Of a stretch of DNA of 64,000 nucleotides, positions 25,408-35,175 are shown one piece after another; the first letter of the stretch is position 1, and the number at the start of each line of letters is the position of its first letter. Made by a program: the position numbers and the translations under genes. This DNA comes from Nostoc linckia FACHB-104 (GTDB lineage Bacteria; Cyanobacteriota; Cyanobacteriia; Cyanobacteriales; Nostocaceae), in assembly GCF_014696615.1 (NCBI RefSeq), contig NZ_JACJQJ010000023.1, positions 56,911-120,910 on the forward strand, read 5' to 3'. The notes beneath the pieces are model-generated. The model was not told where the DNA came from, did no database searches, and saw nothing but the letters and a program-made list of their open reading frames with translations.

Positions 25408-25760
25408 TTGATGGCTGTAGTTTGCTATGCTAGACTACTCCGTAGGGATAAATTCTCTACGGAAAACGGATTTAGTATTTAACTTAATTTTTCACGGACT
25501 ATACATTCCAGAGCAGTTAAATTGCCATACAGCAATCCCTAACTACTCTCTTCAGCAGTCTACCTAGCCCGTGTTATTGCTGCTCACACCGCTTTTACAG
25601 GAGTAACGCCAAAGCTCAATGTTAAGTAAAACCGAGCGGTTCCCTGTATGGGTAGCGTATAACTCCAAACCAACAGGCTTGCAGGCCGCAGCCATCAAAT
25701 CAGGAATTACTCCGTTGACTCAACCGCGACATTTTATTGACTCACAACACCTAAAGAGTA
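25408..25760 (+). ncRNA. candidate structured non-coding RNA, unassigned
   Basis: A promoter-like pair TTGATG (25408-25413) and TAGACT (25431-25436), spaced by 17 nt, precedes a stretch with many possible helices. These are: a near-perfect stem at 25439-25464 (TCCGTAGGGA / TTCTCTACGGA); ATTGC-CATACA-GCAAT within an enclosing GAGCAG ... CTGCTC pair; GGAGTAA ... TTACTCC enclosing about 100 nt; and AACC-GAGC-GGTT beside CCC-TGTAT-GGG. It is GC-richer than the flanking spacer and has no open frame. It is not tRNA, tmRNA or RNase P RNA as far as I can judge. A leader of the minus-strand gene at 25331 is an alternative. Confidence 0.35.
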
Positions 25761-26843
25761 TAATTACTTAGTGGTAATTTACTTTTGGCAAGTGAATATC
25801 TGAAAAATTTAAAATCCCTAGATCTTAGCGTAACACAAGGTTCCCGACTTTTAAGCCAACTTTGTGGCTAAATTTTAAAATTTCTCAATGGCTTAAACAA
25901 GTGAGAAAAATTTAGCTCAACAACTAATACTGTAGGTATTTAATTATACTAAATAATTTGTAAATGGACAAAACTATTCATTGTCATAAAAATCACTCAG
26001 TAAATAAAAGTGAAATAATAAATTTTCTGAATAAAGAAATATAGTTCTGCCAAATTATTTGTAGTTAGACTTAGTTTTAAAGTATTAAAAATAACTTTTA
26101 TTACGAGATAATACGGTAGTACTTAAGTAATTACTATTATTCTCTTGTAAAGATATCGTGAACCCATCCAAGGAACTTATAAACCTAATGGATGTTAAAT
26201 TTATCTAAAAAAATAAGATGCAGATAATTATAGCGCTTTGCTGTAGCTGAAGATACATTTTGTCTAATAAGTTTAGTTAGTCAAACTTACAAGAAGCTTT
26301 TAGTTCCTCATCTTGAGAAGCATTCGATGCACAAATTTAGTAATTTATTCCTTGGAAGTTCTTAGGCAAGTTTCTCAAATTAAACGCAATAGCATCCCAT
26401 GAGTTTGCTAGAGGAAGTGTTGTTTCTGTTTGTGAGAAGCTACAACTTCAGCAAAGGTATAACTTTGGCGAGCTTTTCCCCTAGCATCGTGGCTGAGCTA
26501 ACGCCTCAGCAGTTTCTTGCTCAAGACCTATGCACTCACCAAAACTCTTGTCATCAGCACTAGGCATGAGTATCACCTGAAAGCGCTCAAAAGGCAATAG
26601 AGCAGGGTCTCAGATAAAAATTATGAGAATTTGGCGGCGGCTGATAACAGTTAATTTTGCCTTGTCCGCTATTTTAATCAACATAAAAATCAAAATAAAT
26701 CAGGAATATCAAGACTTTTGCCTCTTACTCAAGAGTCCCGGGTGAGGTATTCCTGGATCAAAAGTTTGCGCTGGCCCTGGGTTATCTTAAAATGAGTATA
26801 GGATATGTAAACTTTCGTAACCTAAGCCAGAGTCCGCCCATCC
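25761..26843. other. long AT-rich intergenic region upstream of sds
   Basis: About 1.08 kb with no supported gene. A hairpin GCTGAG-CTAACGC-CTCAGC lies near 26491-26509, inside a GC-richer patch (about 26380-26600) that might be a leader or small RNA. The rest is AT-rich with many stops in all frames. Confidence 0.5.
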
Positions 26844-27815
26844 ATGACCCCAGCCACCTCCCTGTTTACCCCTGTGGAAGCAGACCTGCGAATACTAGCA
26901 GATAATCTCAAACAGCTAGTTGGAAATCGCCACCCCATACTTTATGCAGCAGCCGAACACCTATTTGGTGCTGGGGGAAAGCGCATTAGACCAGCTATAG
27001 TTCTGCTGATAGCGCGAGCGACCATGCTAGAACAAGACATTACGCCCCGTCACCGACGCTTAGCTGAGATTACAGAAATGATCCACACAGCAAGCTTGGT
27101 ACATGATGATGTAGTTGATGAATCTCAGATGCGACGTGGTGTCCCGACTGTTCATAGTTTGTTTGGTAACCGCATAGCCGTATTAGCAGGAGACTTTCTC
27201 TTTGCCCAATCGTCCTGGTATTTAGCCAACTTGGACAATTTGGAAGTCGTGAAACTGCTTTCTGAAGTGATTATGGATTTGGCGGCTGGAGAAATCCAGC
27301 AGGGACTAAATCGCTTTGATACTAATATCTCGATAGAGACTTACTTAAACAAGAGCTATTACAAAACTGCTTCATTAATTGCCAACAGCTCTAAAGCAGC
27401 TGGCTTACTCAGTGATGTATCCCCAGAAACCGTTGAGCATTTGTATAACTATGGTCGTCACCTGGGTCTAGCGTTCCAGATTGTGGATGATATTTTCGAT
27501 TTCACGAGTTCAGTAGAGACCCTGGGTAAACCAGTGGGATCTGATCTCAAGAGTGGAAATCTGACTGCACCAGTTTTATTCGCTTTAGCGGAAAAACCTT
27601 ATTTAGAAGTATTGATTGAGAGAGAGTTTGCTCAAGAAGGAGACTTAGAGCAAGCGCTAAGGCTGATTCAAGAAAGCCAAGGAATACAGCAGGCCAGAGA
27701 ATTAGCTGATCACCATGCAAAACTCGCCACTGAACATATTGCAGTTCTACCACATTCAGAATCTCGTCAAGCCTTAATTAACATGGCTAACTATGTACTG
27801 AGTAGGCTGTATTAG
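26844..27815 (+). CDS. sds: solanesyl (all-trans polyprenyl) diphosphate synthase
   Basis: 323 residues of a trans-prenyltransferase. First Asp-rich motif: LVHDDVVDE (Asp88, Asp89, Asp92). Second: QIVDDIFDF. The substrate loop GAGGKRIRP is near residue 43. It lengthens farnesyl or geranylgeranyl diphosphate with isopentenyl diphosphate to make the C45 chain of plastoquinone. Small residues upstream of the first motif (TASL) fit a long-chain enzyme. Chain length cannot be proven from sequence alone. It has a short gap to the converging gene at 27871. Confidence 0.9.
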   Translation: MTPATSLFTPVEADLRILADNLKQLVGNRHPILYAAAEHLFGAGGKRIRPAIVLLIARATMLEQDITPRHRRLAEITEMIHTASLVHDDVVDESQMRRGVPTVHSLFGNRIAVLAGDFLFAQSSWYLANLDNLEVVKLLSEVIMDLAAGEIQQGLNRFDTNISIETYLNKSYYKTASLIANSSKAAGLLSDVSPETVEHLYNYGRHLGLAFQIVDDIFDFTSSVETLGKPVGSDLKSGNLTAPVLFALAEKPYLEVLIEREFAQEGDLEQALRLIQESQGIQQARELADHHAKLATEHIAVLPHSESRQALINMANYVLSRLY

Positions 27816-27870
27816 GGATTAGGGGCTAGAGACTGGGTAGTATACGACAATACCCAATGCCCCATTCCCT

Positions 27871-28344
27871 TCAAGCAATATCAGGTGGTACTTGTCTTGG
27901 CGATCGCTTTTTTTGCAGTTGTTGCTGAATCCGGTTTTGTAACTCAGAACGTCGCACCTCGACAGCGTTTGTACTCATGCCAGAAGTTTCAAAAAATACT
28001 ATACTATCTACGGTTTCTAGTGCCACCAGTTGGAACAAAATATGAGTTACAGGAATTTCTGTAGCTATTACTTGCTCCTCAACCCCCGCAGATGAGGCCA
28101 GTGAGGCATCTTTTAAGGTAGAAAACGCGTAAATAACACGTTTTTCTAATCTGGGGTTTGCCCGATTGCTCAATGTAGTTAAAACCCACTCAGACTCCAC
28201 ACTTTGGAGAATATAATACTGAGAGTAACTTAACTGATAAGCGATCGCCTTTAAAGCAGGGGCAATTGCTGTAACAAGTTGTGGTGTTATACCATCGTGA
28301 GGTGCATTATCAATCAACAATTGAATTTGTGCTTCTAAATCCAT
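27871..28344 (-). CDS. conserved cyanobacterial protein, unknown function
   Basis: 157 residues, soluble, starting MDLEAQIQLLIDNAPHDGIT. The longer frame to 28386 would add a Trp/Pro/Arg leader without a ribosome-binding site, so ATG at 28344 is used. The middle is a beta-rich segment (YYILQSVESEWVLTTLSN) and the C-terminus is a basic Gln-rich helix (RIQQQLQKKRSPRQ). I recall homologues in this same place, between sds and hetZ, in other Nostocales, without function. It is divergent from hetZ, so the two share a 204-bp promoter region. Confidence 0.7.
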   Translation of the reverse strand: MDLEAQIQLLIDNAPHDGITPQLVTAIAPALKAIAYQLSYSQYYILQSVESEWVLTTLSNRANPRLEKRVIYAFSTLKDASLASSAGVEEQVIATEIPVTHILFQLVALETVDSIVFFETSGMSTNAVEVRRSELQNRIQQQLQKKRSPRQVPPDIA

Positions 28345-28402
28345 AATGACTTGTCCACGGCTCCTGGGTAATGGCCATAACATCAAAACAGAGTATGATC
28401 AA

Positions 28403-28417
28403 CCCAACCAAGTTGGG
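28403..28417. promoter_or_regulatory. palindrome in the shared hetZ promoter region
   Basis: A perfect 6-bp inverted repeat CCCAAC-CAA-GTTGGG lies between two divergent genes, 132 bp before the hetZ ATG. Its size suits a dimeric regulator site or a short hairpin. It does not match the HetR palindrome that I recall (GGG-N5-CCC orientation), so the binder is unknown. Confidence 0.3.
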
Positions 28418-28548
28418 AATAATAAATTAAACCAAATCTTGAATGCAGGATTGGTCTGCGTTTAGCTTATACGCAAAATCATCAAGCCAACACCCACGGT
28501 CGTACAGGTTGTGTTTAAGTATGTTAGGGTCTTTTAAAAACAGAGACT

Positions 28549-29739
28549 ATGAATTCAGCCGCAACCGCAACTATTCAGGGAGAAGATTCTATCGGCGTGG
28601 AGGTGATATTTCAACTCCTATTTAAGGAGCTTAAACAGTCAACCAAAGCTTCGGAACGGAATTGCCATGATGTGGCAACACGAATTGCCGCCGAAGTATA
28701 CCGCATTTGCACTGAGAGTAAACGTATCCAAGCTTCCGGTGCTATAGAAAACTCAGCGATGACCCTAGCTAAACACCGACTGCAACAGTGTATTAGATAC
28801 TATCAGTTGGGTTCAAATCGGGGTAGGGTCGAACTACATAGCACTTTGAGTGCCATCATTTATCGTTATATTAACCCGCCTCAGAAGCAGTTGAGTTATC
28901 AAGGGCGGTTAACTATCATTGAAGATTTCCTACAGAGCTTTTATTTGGAGGCTTTGAACGCTTTCCGCCGTGAAAATCAATTGGGTAGTGCCTATCGCCC
29001 CCAAACACTATTGGAATTGGCGGAATACATGGCATTTACCGAGCGCTATGGTAAGCGCCGCATACCTTTGCCAGGTAGACAACAGCAGCTGATTATTCTT
29101 CGAGCGCAAACCTTCTCACAACAGCAACCTCCAGAAACAAGTGTAGATATTGAACAAGCCTCAGAAGGTAGTGCTAACGAGGCTGACGGTTCTTGGGAAG
29201 AACCAGCAGTACAACAATTGCGTTCGGCAATGGCTACCCAAGCAGAACCAGAACCAGAAGAAGACACATTACGCTCTGTTGTCATTACGGAATTATTAAA
29301 TTATCTGGAACAACGTCAACAAACAGATTGTGCTGATTACTTCAGTCTCCGCCTTCAGGATCTTTCAGCACAGGAAATAGAGTCGATTTTGGGCTTAACC
29401 CCTCGCCAGAGGGATTACTTACAGCAACGGTTTAAATATCATTTAATTCGGTTTGCCTTGTTGCATCGTTGGGAATTGGTTCATGAATGGTTAGAAGCTT
29501 CATTGCCTACGAATTTAGGTTTGACACCTCAGCAATGGCAAGCATACACAGCAGAGCTAGATGAAAAACAGCGGTCTCTACTAGATATGAAGCAACAAGG
29601 AGAACCAGACGAAAAAATTGCCAAAACCTTAGGTTTGTCTATGGCACAACTGCAAAAACGCTGGTTTAAAATTTTGGAACAAGCTTGGGAAATTCGTAAC
29701 TCTTTAGTGTCCGGATCGGGTGCATCTACTCATGAATAG
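28549..29739 (+). CDS. hetZ: heterocyst differentiation protein HetZ
   Basis: The 396-residue length matches HetZ. The sequence is helix-rich and highly charged: N-terminal GVEVIFQLLFKELKQSTKAS; a central acidic, Gln-rich linker (about 195-245); and a C-terminal half resembling sigma-type helix-turn-helix segments (SAQEIESILGLTPRQRDYLQQRF; DEKIAKTLGLSMAQLQKRW). HetZ acts early in heterocyst commitment, downstream of and alongside HetR, and is reported to bind DNA. The identification rests on recall of the family plus the overlapping patU gene. Its stop overlaps the patU start by 8 nt, implying co-translation. Confidence 0.9.
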   Translation: MNSAATATIQGEDSIGVEVIFQLLFKELKQSTKASERNCHDVATRIAAEVYRICTESKRIQASGAIENSAMTLAKHRLQQCIRYYQLGSNRGRVELHSTLSAIIYRYINPPQKQLSYQGRLTIIEDFLQSFYLEALNAFRRENQLGSAYRPQTLLELAEYMAFTERYGKRRIPLPGRQQQLIILRAQTFSQQQPPETSVDIEQASEGSANEADGSWEEPAVQQLRSAMATQAEPEPEEDTLRSVVITELLNYLEQRQQTDCADYFSLRLQDLSAQEIESILGLTPRQRDYLQQRFKYHLIRFALLHRWELVHEWLEASLPTNLGLTPQQWQAYTAELDEKQRSLLDMKQQGEPDEKIAKTLGLSMAQLQKRWFKILEQAWEIRNSLVSGSGASTHE

Positions 29740-30709
29740 TGACTCAGAATCCTTTCATCACCAATTACTTAGTTTGGTGTTGGCAGACGATGTCACCACC
29801 ACTGAGTTCTCCTCGGTAGATTGTCAGGAAATTAACGGGGTGGAAAACCCACTTAAGCAAACTGCCAGATTTGAAGGTGGGAAGCAAGAGTTGGGTGGGA
29901 CACCCCAAATCTTTCAATTGGGAGAAATTCCTACTGTGCAAGAACGTTTTCAAGCCGTCATTAAACATCGGTTACAACTTCAAATTCAAAACCGTCCTCC
30001 CTTATTCCCTTGGGAAACACAATTAGTAGACTATCCCGATTATGCCGACGAGCCATCGGTAGCTTTTGTTCCCGCTTGGGGTTGGATAGCACAACAGTCA
30101 AAGCTGAATTTGCCGATTGCACTGCCGGAAAGCATTTTCCGTCAGTTGTTAGAAAAATGTCAACTATTACTGACATCTTCCCTACCTTTGGGGGCAAAAT
30201 TAGTTCAGGCTGTAGAAGAGTTATTCCCTAGCCATAATCCCCAAACCTTAAACGACATAGCTGGATTAGTTCTCAGAAGTGGTACTAGTCGATCTATAGA
30301 CGCACTGGAGGCCATGCCTAATCTTCAGAGCGATTACTCAGATTTAAGAGAACCTCAACAAATGGCATTGTCCTTACTCACAGTTAAACAACTGTTAGAC
30401 ACTTTGACTATACCCATCTCACTAACCCATCCTGTGGTAGAAAGAGAATGGCTAACTAGTGCAGGTATTCTGAAGTTAAAAATAGAATACCAATCCCAAA
30501 GAGGAAAACTGCGTGTTCAAGGTGAGTTACCCACAAGAGGTATTTTTCAACTTCAAGGTGATGCTACCCGAGCTGTAGCGCAGTCTTCTAATACTGGAAG
30601 CCTGGTTGTAGAATTACCCTGCCAACAGATCAACCAAACTTATACTTTGGAAGTGGATTTCCCAGAAATAGACCAACAGCCACTATTGTTTGTTATTAAT
30701 CCTACATAA
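29732..30709 (+). CDS. patU: heterocyst patterning protein PatU, single intact gene
   Basis: 325 residues. The ATG at 29732 overlaps the hetZ stop (ATGAATAG), so hetZ and patU form one translational unit. The N-terminal half includes RFQAVIKHRLQLQIQNRPPLFPWETQLVDYP; the C-terminal half is beta-rich (LKLKIEYQSQRGKLRVQGELP). In Anabaena PCC 7120 the locus is split into patU5 and patU3; in N. punctiforme it is one gene, as here (both from memory). PatU3 promotes and PatU5 restrains heterocyst spacing, so a single protein would join these roles. No signal peptide or membrane segment. Confidence 0.85.
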   Translation: MNSDSESFHHQLLSLVLADDVTTTEFSSVDCQEINGVENPLKQTARFEGGKQELGGTPQIFQLGEIPTVQERFQAVIKHRLQLQIQNRPPLFPWETQLVDYPDYADEPSVAFVPAWGWIAQQSKLNLPIALPESIFRQLLEKCQLLLTSSLPLGAKLVQAVEELFPSHNPQTLNDIAGLVLRSGTSRSIDALEAMPNLQSDYSDLREPQQMALSLLTVKQLLDTLTIPISLTHPVVEREWLTSAGILKLKIEYQSQRGKLRVQGELPTRGIFQLQGDATRAVAQSSNTGSLVVELPCQQINQTYTLEVDFPEIDQQPLLFVINPT

Positions 30710-31034
30710 GTGAAATGGTCACTCCTAGCACCCTAGTTTGATAAACGTCAATAGATAATTGAAGATTATCCTGGTTTTGAAACTTATCTTTTTTTTCAAC
30801 AAGCGGTATTGAAGGAGCCTACGCAAACATATATTGATTGGTAGAACCTAGCACAAGACGCGTAGATTCACAGAGATGCTATTTATATTTAGCTACCACT
30901 TTACTTAGGAAATTCCCATTCGCTAAAGGCATTTTCATAGAGTAGGGTAGGGTAGTAGCTGGAGGCTGGTTAGTTAACTTCCATACCCAGCATAGTGTCT
31001 TAGCGTCTACATCATCGCTTGGCTCGTACTTTAA
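30710..31034. other. intergenic region between patU and the transglutaminase-fold gene
   Basis: A 325-bp spacer. A short TAGGGTAGGGTAG repeat near 30943-30957 is the only notable motif. No terminator with a T-run was found, and no small gene. Confidence 0.45.
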
Positions 31035-33374
31035 ATGTTTAACTTATCCAGGATCAATCAGTTTTGGCGTCTACCTGTAGGATATGACGACTGGCGACCA
31101 AACAAGCAGAAGTCGCCTTTTATAGAAGTGGAAGATTCAATTGCCTTACGGGTGCTAGTAATTGCTTTGGTAATTACGGGAATTGTGGCAACAGATATTG
31201 CCGCCCAGACGAATTTTAGTCTTTGGGCTATTCCTGTAAGCGTCATGGGTGCAATTTGGAGTTACCGCAGTCGCCGCAATGCCAATATTACAGTCAAGTT
31301 CTGCATTGCCATAGGAATGTTAGTAGCACTGGGTGCTTTCTTTGGGCGGTTATTAGGGGAATTAAATGATACGCGGTTGGGTTTAGCAGAGTTGCTGATT
31401 CAACTTCAAATACTCCACAGCTTTGATACGCCCCGTCGGAAAGATTTGGGCTATTCAATTGTCATTGGGCTAATTTTACTAGGTGTGGCAGCGACACTAA
31501 GTCAAACTTTAGCATTTGCGCCTGTGCTGTTGTTGTTTTTAGCGATCGCACTGCCAACTTTAGTCCAAGATTATCGCTCCAGACTAGGCTTGGAGAAACT
31601 AAACCTCAAACAAGCAAAGGTAAAAGAGAAAAAATTATCTTCTCTTTTACCTTTTTATTTTTTAATATTTACATTAGTTTTGGTTTTGGGGCTAGCGATT
31701 TTTGCAGTTTTGCCCAGGTTCCCAGGTTATCAATTACGTACCTTTCCTGTCAGTTCCTCTATTCCTATCAAAGGTAATTTTACAGGACGGAGCATTATTA
31801 ATCCTGGTTATGTCCGCCAAGGCAATAACAAAGGTCAAGGCGATGGTAACAATGGCAATGGCCAAGGTGCAAACGGTACACCTGGCAAAATAGATGATAA
31901 TTTTTATTACGGTTTTAATAGCCAAATGAACCAAAACCTGCGGGGCGCGATGAAGCCAAAGGTAGTGATGCGGGTGCGATCGCAAGCTGAGGGTTTTTGG
32001 CGAGTACTAGCATTTGATCGCTATACAGGTAAGGGCTGGGAAGTATCTCGCAATGAAGATGTTACTACCTTGCGGCGAGCGCCTTGGTCTTCGCAGATTT
32101 TTCTGCCGCGGCCGATTATTGGAGGCAAAACTCAAGAGGTAGTACAAACATATACGGTTGTCTCAGATTTACCTAACTTAATCCCCGCACTGAGTTACCC
32201 CAAAGAAATTTACTTTCCTACACCGATGATCGCTGTCGATCAAGAAAATGGCTTGCGATCGCCTGTGGCGTTATCAGAGGATCTCACCTATACAGTCATT
32301 TCGGAAGTACCATACCGCGATCGCACTAAGTTAGGACAAGCGTCTACTAAATATCCTCAAAGTATCAAAAATTATTATCTGCAAATCCCTCCAGAAATTG
32401 CCGAAGAAGTTAGACAACACACAGAAGAAATTCTCGCTAACTACAATCAAGAACGGGTAGCAAAGTCAAATAAAACCCTAGATTCTGCCTATGAAAAAAC
32501 GCTTTACCTAGCCCAGTACTTAAAACAAAACTATTCTATTCCCGATAATCCCTTAGGGCTACCTTATTTGGATGAGAAAGAAGACTTGGTGGAGAATTTT
32601 TTGTTTAAGTATCAAGGTGGCTACCCAGATCATTTCTCTACAGTACTCACCGTCATGCTGCGTTCTATAGGCATTCCCGCACGCTTGGTAGCAGGATTTA
32701 GCCCAGGACAGTTCAATCCCTTTACGGGGATGTATGTTGTCCGCAATACTGATGCCTATGCCATGACGGAAGTTTACTTTCCTAAATATGGCTGGTTTGC
32801 CTTTGATCCAATTCCCAACCATCCTCTGATACCCCCATCAATAGAAGATACTCAGACTTTTAGTGTGCTCAACCAACTGTGGCGGTGGGTGGCTGGCTGG
32901 TTACCTTCTCCAGTGAAAGGCTGGCTTGATTATCTATTTGGGACAATATTTAGCTGGTTGAGTAAAGCGATCGCTTGGTTTTTTGCTTTATTCTCTCAAG
33001 GTTGGCTAGGTGTGTTGACTGGCTTAATTTTGTCCACCACAACCGCTTTCTTTACTTGGCTGGGTTGGGTGCAGTGGCGTAAGTGGCTGAACCGTCGGTG
33101 GTTAAAGAGATTATTACCAATGGAAAGCCTTTATCAACAAATGCTGCAATGGACAGCTAAACAAGGTTTAGGTAAGCATCCTGCACAAACACCTTTAGAG
33201 TATGCCAGAGTAGCTTACCAGCATCATTCACCAACAAACGCCGAGATAATCAATGAGATTTGTCAAGCCTATGTGAAATGGCGTTATGGTAGCCATACTC
33301 CTAACATGCAGCAACTACGACAACGATGGCAAGAAGTAAAAACTAGCACCCATAAACCGAATTCAAAAAATTAA
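31035..33374 (+). CDS. TgpA-like membrane protein with degenerate transglutaminase core
   Basis: 779 residues: six or so N-terminal membrane helices (about 35-235, DUF3488 type), an external region including a Gly/Asn-rich loop (about 265-290), a transglutaminase-like core (about 470-600), two or three membrane segments (about 635-690) and a C-terminal cytoplasmic helix pair. In active members the core reads Gly-x-Cys ... Ala-His-Ala-Trp ... Phe-Asp-Pro. Here the Cys position is Pro531 (GGYPDHFSTV) and the His position is Tyr575 (DAYAMTEVYF); only Asp591 (FDP) remains. So it is probably not a working transglutaminase, and more likely a structural or binding protein. Confidence 0.85.
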   Translation: MFNLSRINQFWRLPVGYDDWRPNKQKSPFIEVEDSIALRVLVIALVITGIVATDIAAQTNFSLWAIPVSVMGAIWSYRSRRNANITVKFCIAIGMLVALGAFFGRLLGELNDTRLGLAELLIQLQILHSFDTPRRKDLGYSIVIGLILLGVAATLSQTLAFAPVLLLFLAIALPTLVQDYRSRLGLEKLNLKQAKVKEKKLSSLLPFYFLIFTLVLVLGLAIFAVLPRFPGYQLRTFPVSSSIPIKGNFTGRSIINPGYVRQGNNKGQGDGNNGNGQGANGTPGKIDDNFYYGFNSQMNQNLRGAMKPKVVMRVRSQAEGFWRVLAFDRYTGKGWEVSRNEDVTTLRRAPWSSQIFLPRPIIGGKTQEVVQTYTVVSDLPNLIPALSYPKEIYFPTPMIAVDQENGLRSPVALSEDLTYTVISEVPYRDRTKLGQASTKYPQSIKNYYLQIPPEIAEEVRQHTEEILANYNQERVAKSNKTLDSAYEKTLYLAQYLKQNYSIPDNPLGLPYLDEKEDLVENFLFKYQGGYPDHFSTVLTVMLRSIGIPARLVAGFSPGQFNPFTGMYVVRNTDAYAMTEVYFPKYGWFAFDPIPNHPLIPPSIEDTQTFSVLNQLWRWVAGWLPSPVKGWLDYLFGTIFSWLSKAIAWFFALFSQGWLGVLTGLILSTTTAFFTWLGWVQWRKWLNRRWLKRLLPMESLYQQMLQWTAKQGLGKHPAQTPLEYARVAYQHHSPTNAEIINEICQAYVKWRYGSHTPNMQQLRQRWQEVKTSTHKPNSKN

Positions 33375-33411
33375 TGCCTTAGGCTTTCTAGCTATATTTA
33401 TCAACATAAAG

Positions 33412-33443
33412 TAAGGGAATAATGATTTATCCCTTATTTTTTT
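33412..33443 (+). terminator. Rho-independent terminator
   Basis: The stem TAAGGGAATAA / TTATCCCTTA (one bulged base) is followed by TTTTTTT, 38 bp after the stop of the transglutaminase-fold gene. The rest of the spacer to 33865 is AT-rich and holds no gene that I can support. Confidence 0.82.
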
Positions 33444-33865
33444 GCATAATTAATATAAACGCATCATGACGTAATGTAGCGCATCAGTCCAAATCACTAA
33501 TGTGCTGATGAAGATATTTTCAATTGGTCTAAGCACTGCTTGCTATTTTATACCCATTAGGAACTACGAAAATCTCAGATAGTATAGCTTTGAGGGTGTG
33601 AGCCTGTTGCCAAATTCTCAAGAATTGGTATTAATAGGTTCATGTATTAAAAAAGACGTGTAAGTATAATTTGTTTAATGTTTATTTTGCATATATCTTT
33701 AGGAAGATTTTTGGGCAAATTAGTGTATAAATCGCTAAAGATAGCAATTTTTATATAAAAACTAGGAATAACGTGAATTTAAGCGTTGTAACTCGAATTT
33801 TTTAGGGATAACATGGAAATAATTATGTACTGACTGCTCACATACCATTAGGTATCCGTTTTTTT

Positions 33866-34132
33866 ATGGAAATTCAATTAATTAATATAGGTTTTGGCAA
33901 CATCGTATCCGCCAACCGAGTAGTTGCCATTGTTAGTCCAGAGTCTGCACCGATTAAGCGGATCATTACTGATGCCCGCGATAGAGGTCAACTGATTGAC
34001 GCAACCTATGGACGTAGGACGAGAGCTGTGATTATTACCGATTCCAGCCATGTCATTTTGTCCGCGATTCAACCGGAAACAGTAGCAAATCGCTTCGTCA
34101 TTTCCCGCGAACATCAAAATGTAGAAAATTAA
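33866..34132 (+). CDS. remA: RemA-like DUF370 DNA-binding protein
   Basis: 88 residues, the full length of the DUF370/RemA family: [60 protein letters not shown] matches throughout, including the invariant GFGN, the Arg-rich patch and ATYGRRTRA. In Bacillus RemA binds DNA as a ring-shaped oligomer and activates matrix genes. In cyanobacteria its role is unproven, but the gene usually stands just before gmk, as here (168 bp). No ribosome-binding site is obvious before the ATG. Confidence 0.88.
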   Translation: MEIQLINIGFGNIVSANRVVAIVSPESAPIKRIITDARDRGQLIDATYGRRTRAVIITDSSHVILSAIQPETVANRFVISREHQNVEN

Positions 34133-34300
34133 ATCAGGGTGGGCTATTAGCCCTACCCTATTTGCACCACATCGGCAGTACTATGTGAATTAGACGATAT
34201 TTTATGTGACCCCTGTTACTAATTTTTTAGTCAGAAGTTACAAGTTAACGAATACTAGACTAAGAAATCACGTCTAACGATTAATTCACAGGTTTAGCGG

Positions 34301-34900
34301 ATGATGCAAGTTCTACCCATCCAGAGTGCTGCTACTACTAAAGAATGCCCGCCTCATGGTCGGCTGATTGTTTTAACTGGTCCCAGTGGAGTTGGCAAAG
34401 GTACTTTAATGCGTGTACTTTTGCAACGTCATCCGGAACTTTATTATTCTGTATCCATGACGACTCGTTCTCCTCGTCCTGGGGAAATCAACGGCAAAAA
34501 TTATTATTTTGTGAGCCGTAGCAAGTTTGAACAATTAGTGGCCCAAGGCGAATTCTTGGAATGGGCAGAATTTGCTGGTAATTACTACGGAACACCCCGT
34601 GAAGTTGTGCTTAACCAGGTCAATTCTGGAAAGTTAGTGGTACTAGAAATTGAGTTGGAAGGAGCAAGACAAATTCGCACTTCTTTCCCTAGTGCCCATA
34701 GCATTTTTATATTGCCACCTTCCTTCGATGAACTGGAAAAGCGCATACGCGGTCGCGCTCAAGATTCTGAAGAAGCGATCGCTCGTCGTCTGCGCCGCGC
34801 TCAAGAAGAAATTCAAGCAGCAGATGAATTTGATGTTCAAATCGTTAATGACGATTTTGAAACCGCTTTAAATGCGCTAGAAGCAGATTTATTCGGTTAA
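34301..34900 (+). CDS. gmk: guanylate kinase
   Basis: 199 residues. It phosphorylates GMP to GDP with ATP in the cytosol. The P-loop is GPSGVGKGT (about residues 27-35). The GMP-binding signature follows as [23 protein letters not shown], then [16 protein letters not shown] and the lid Arg residues ([15 protein letters not shown]). The first 20 residues form a variable extension, so a start at Met2 is equally possible. It follows remA, and a strong terminator is downstream. Confidence 0.96.
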   Translation: MMQVLPIQSAATTKECPPHGRLIVLTGPSGVGKGTLMRVLLQRHPELYYSVSMTTRSPRPGEINGKNYYFVSRSKFEQLVAQGEFLEWAEFAGNYYGTPREVVLNQVNSGKLVVLEIELEGARQIRTSFPSAHSIFILPPSFDELEKRIRGRAQDSEEAIARRLRRAQEEIQAADEFDVQIVNDDFETALNALEADLFG

Positions 34901-34947
34901 TTTGGCATTTTTATTCCCAGCTTCAGTGGTTTAACAATTCACGAAAA

Positions 34948-34988
34948 AAAGGACATATAGAACAGCTTAGCTGTTTTATATGTCCTTG
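34948..34988 (+). terminator. terminator after gmk
   Basis: A long hairpin: AAGGACATA (34949-34957) pairs with TATGTCCTT (34979-34987), and inside it AACAGC pairs with GCTGTT around a TTA loop. It lies 48 bp after gmk. A second hairpin (TGTTCAT-C-CCA ... TGG-T-ATGAACA, 35020-35049) lies farther on, toward the psaL 3' end. Confidence 0.8.
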
Positions 34989-35175
34989 TTGGCTTTATTA
35001 CAGTTAGTCGGCGCTTGATTGTTCATCCCACTTCATGATGGTATGAACAGCCAGCAAAATACTTGGGGCATAGAGAACAGGGCATTGATAGTTGTTTCAT
35101 ATCTCATACCCCATACCCTATGCCCCATGTCACTCTCATCCACCACAGGAATTGGTGGAATGACAACAGATTAAT

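Noticed and set aside
28403..28417. HetR binding site before hetZ
   Set aside because: The palindrome is CCC-N9-GGG, not the GGG-N5-CCC orientation recalled for HetR; listed only as an unassigned palindrome.
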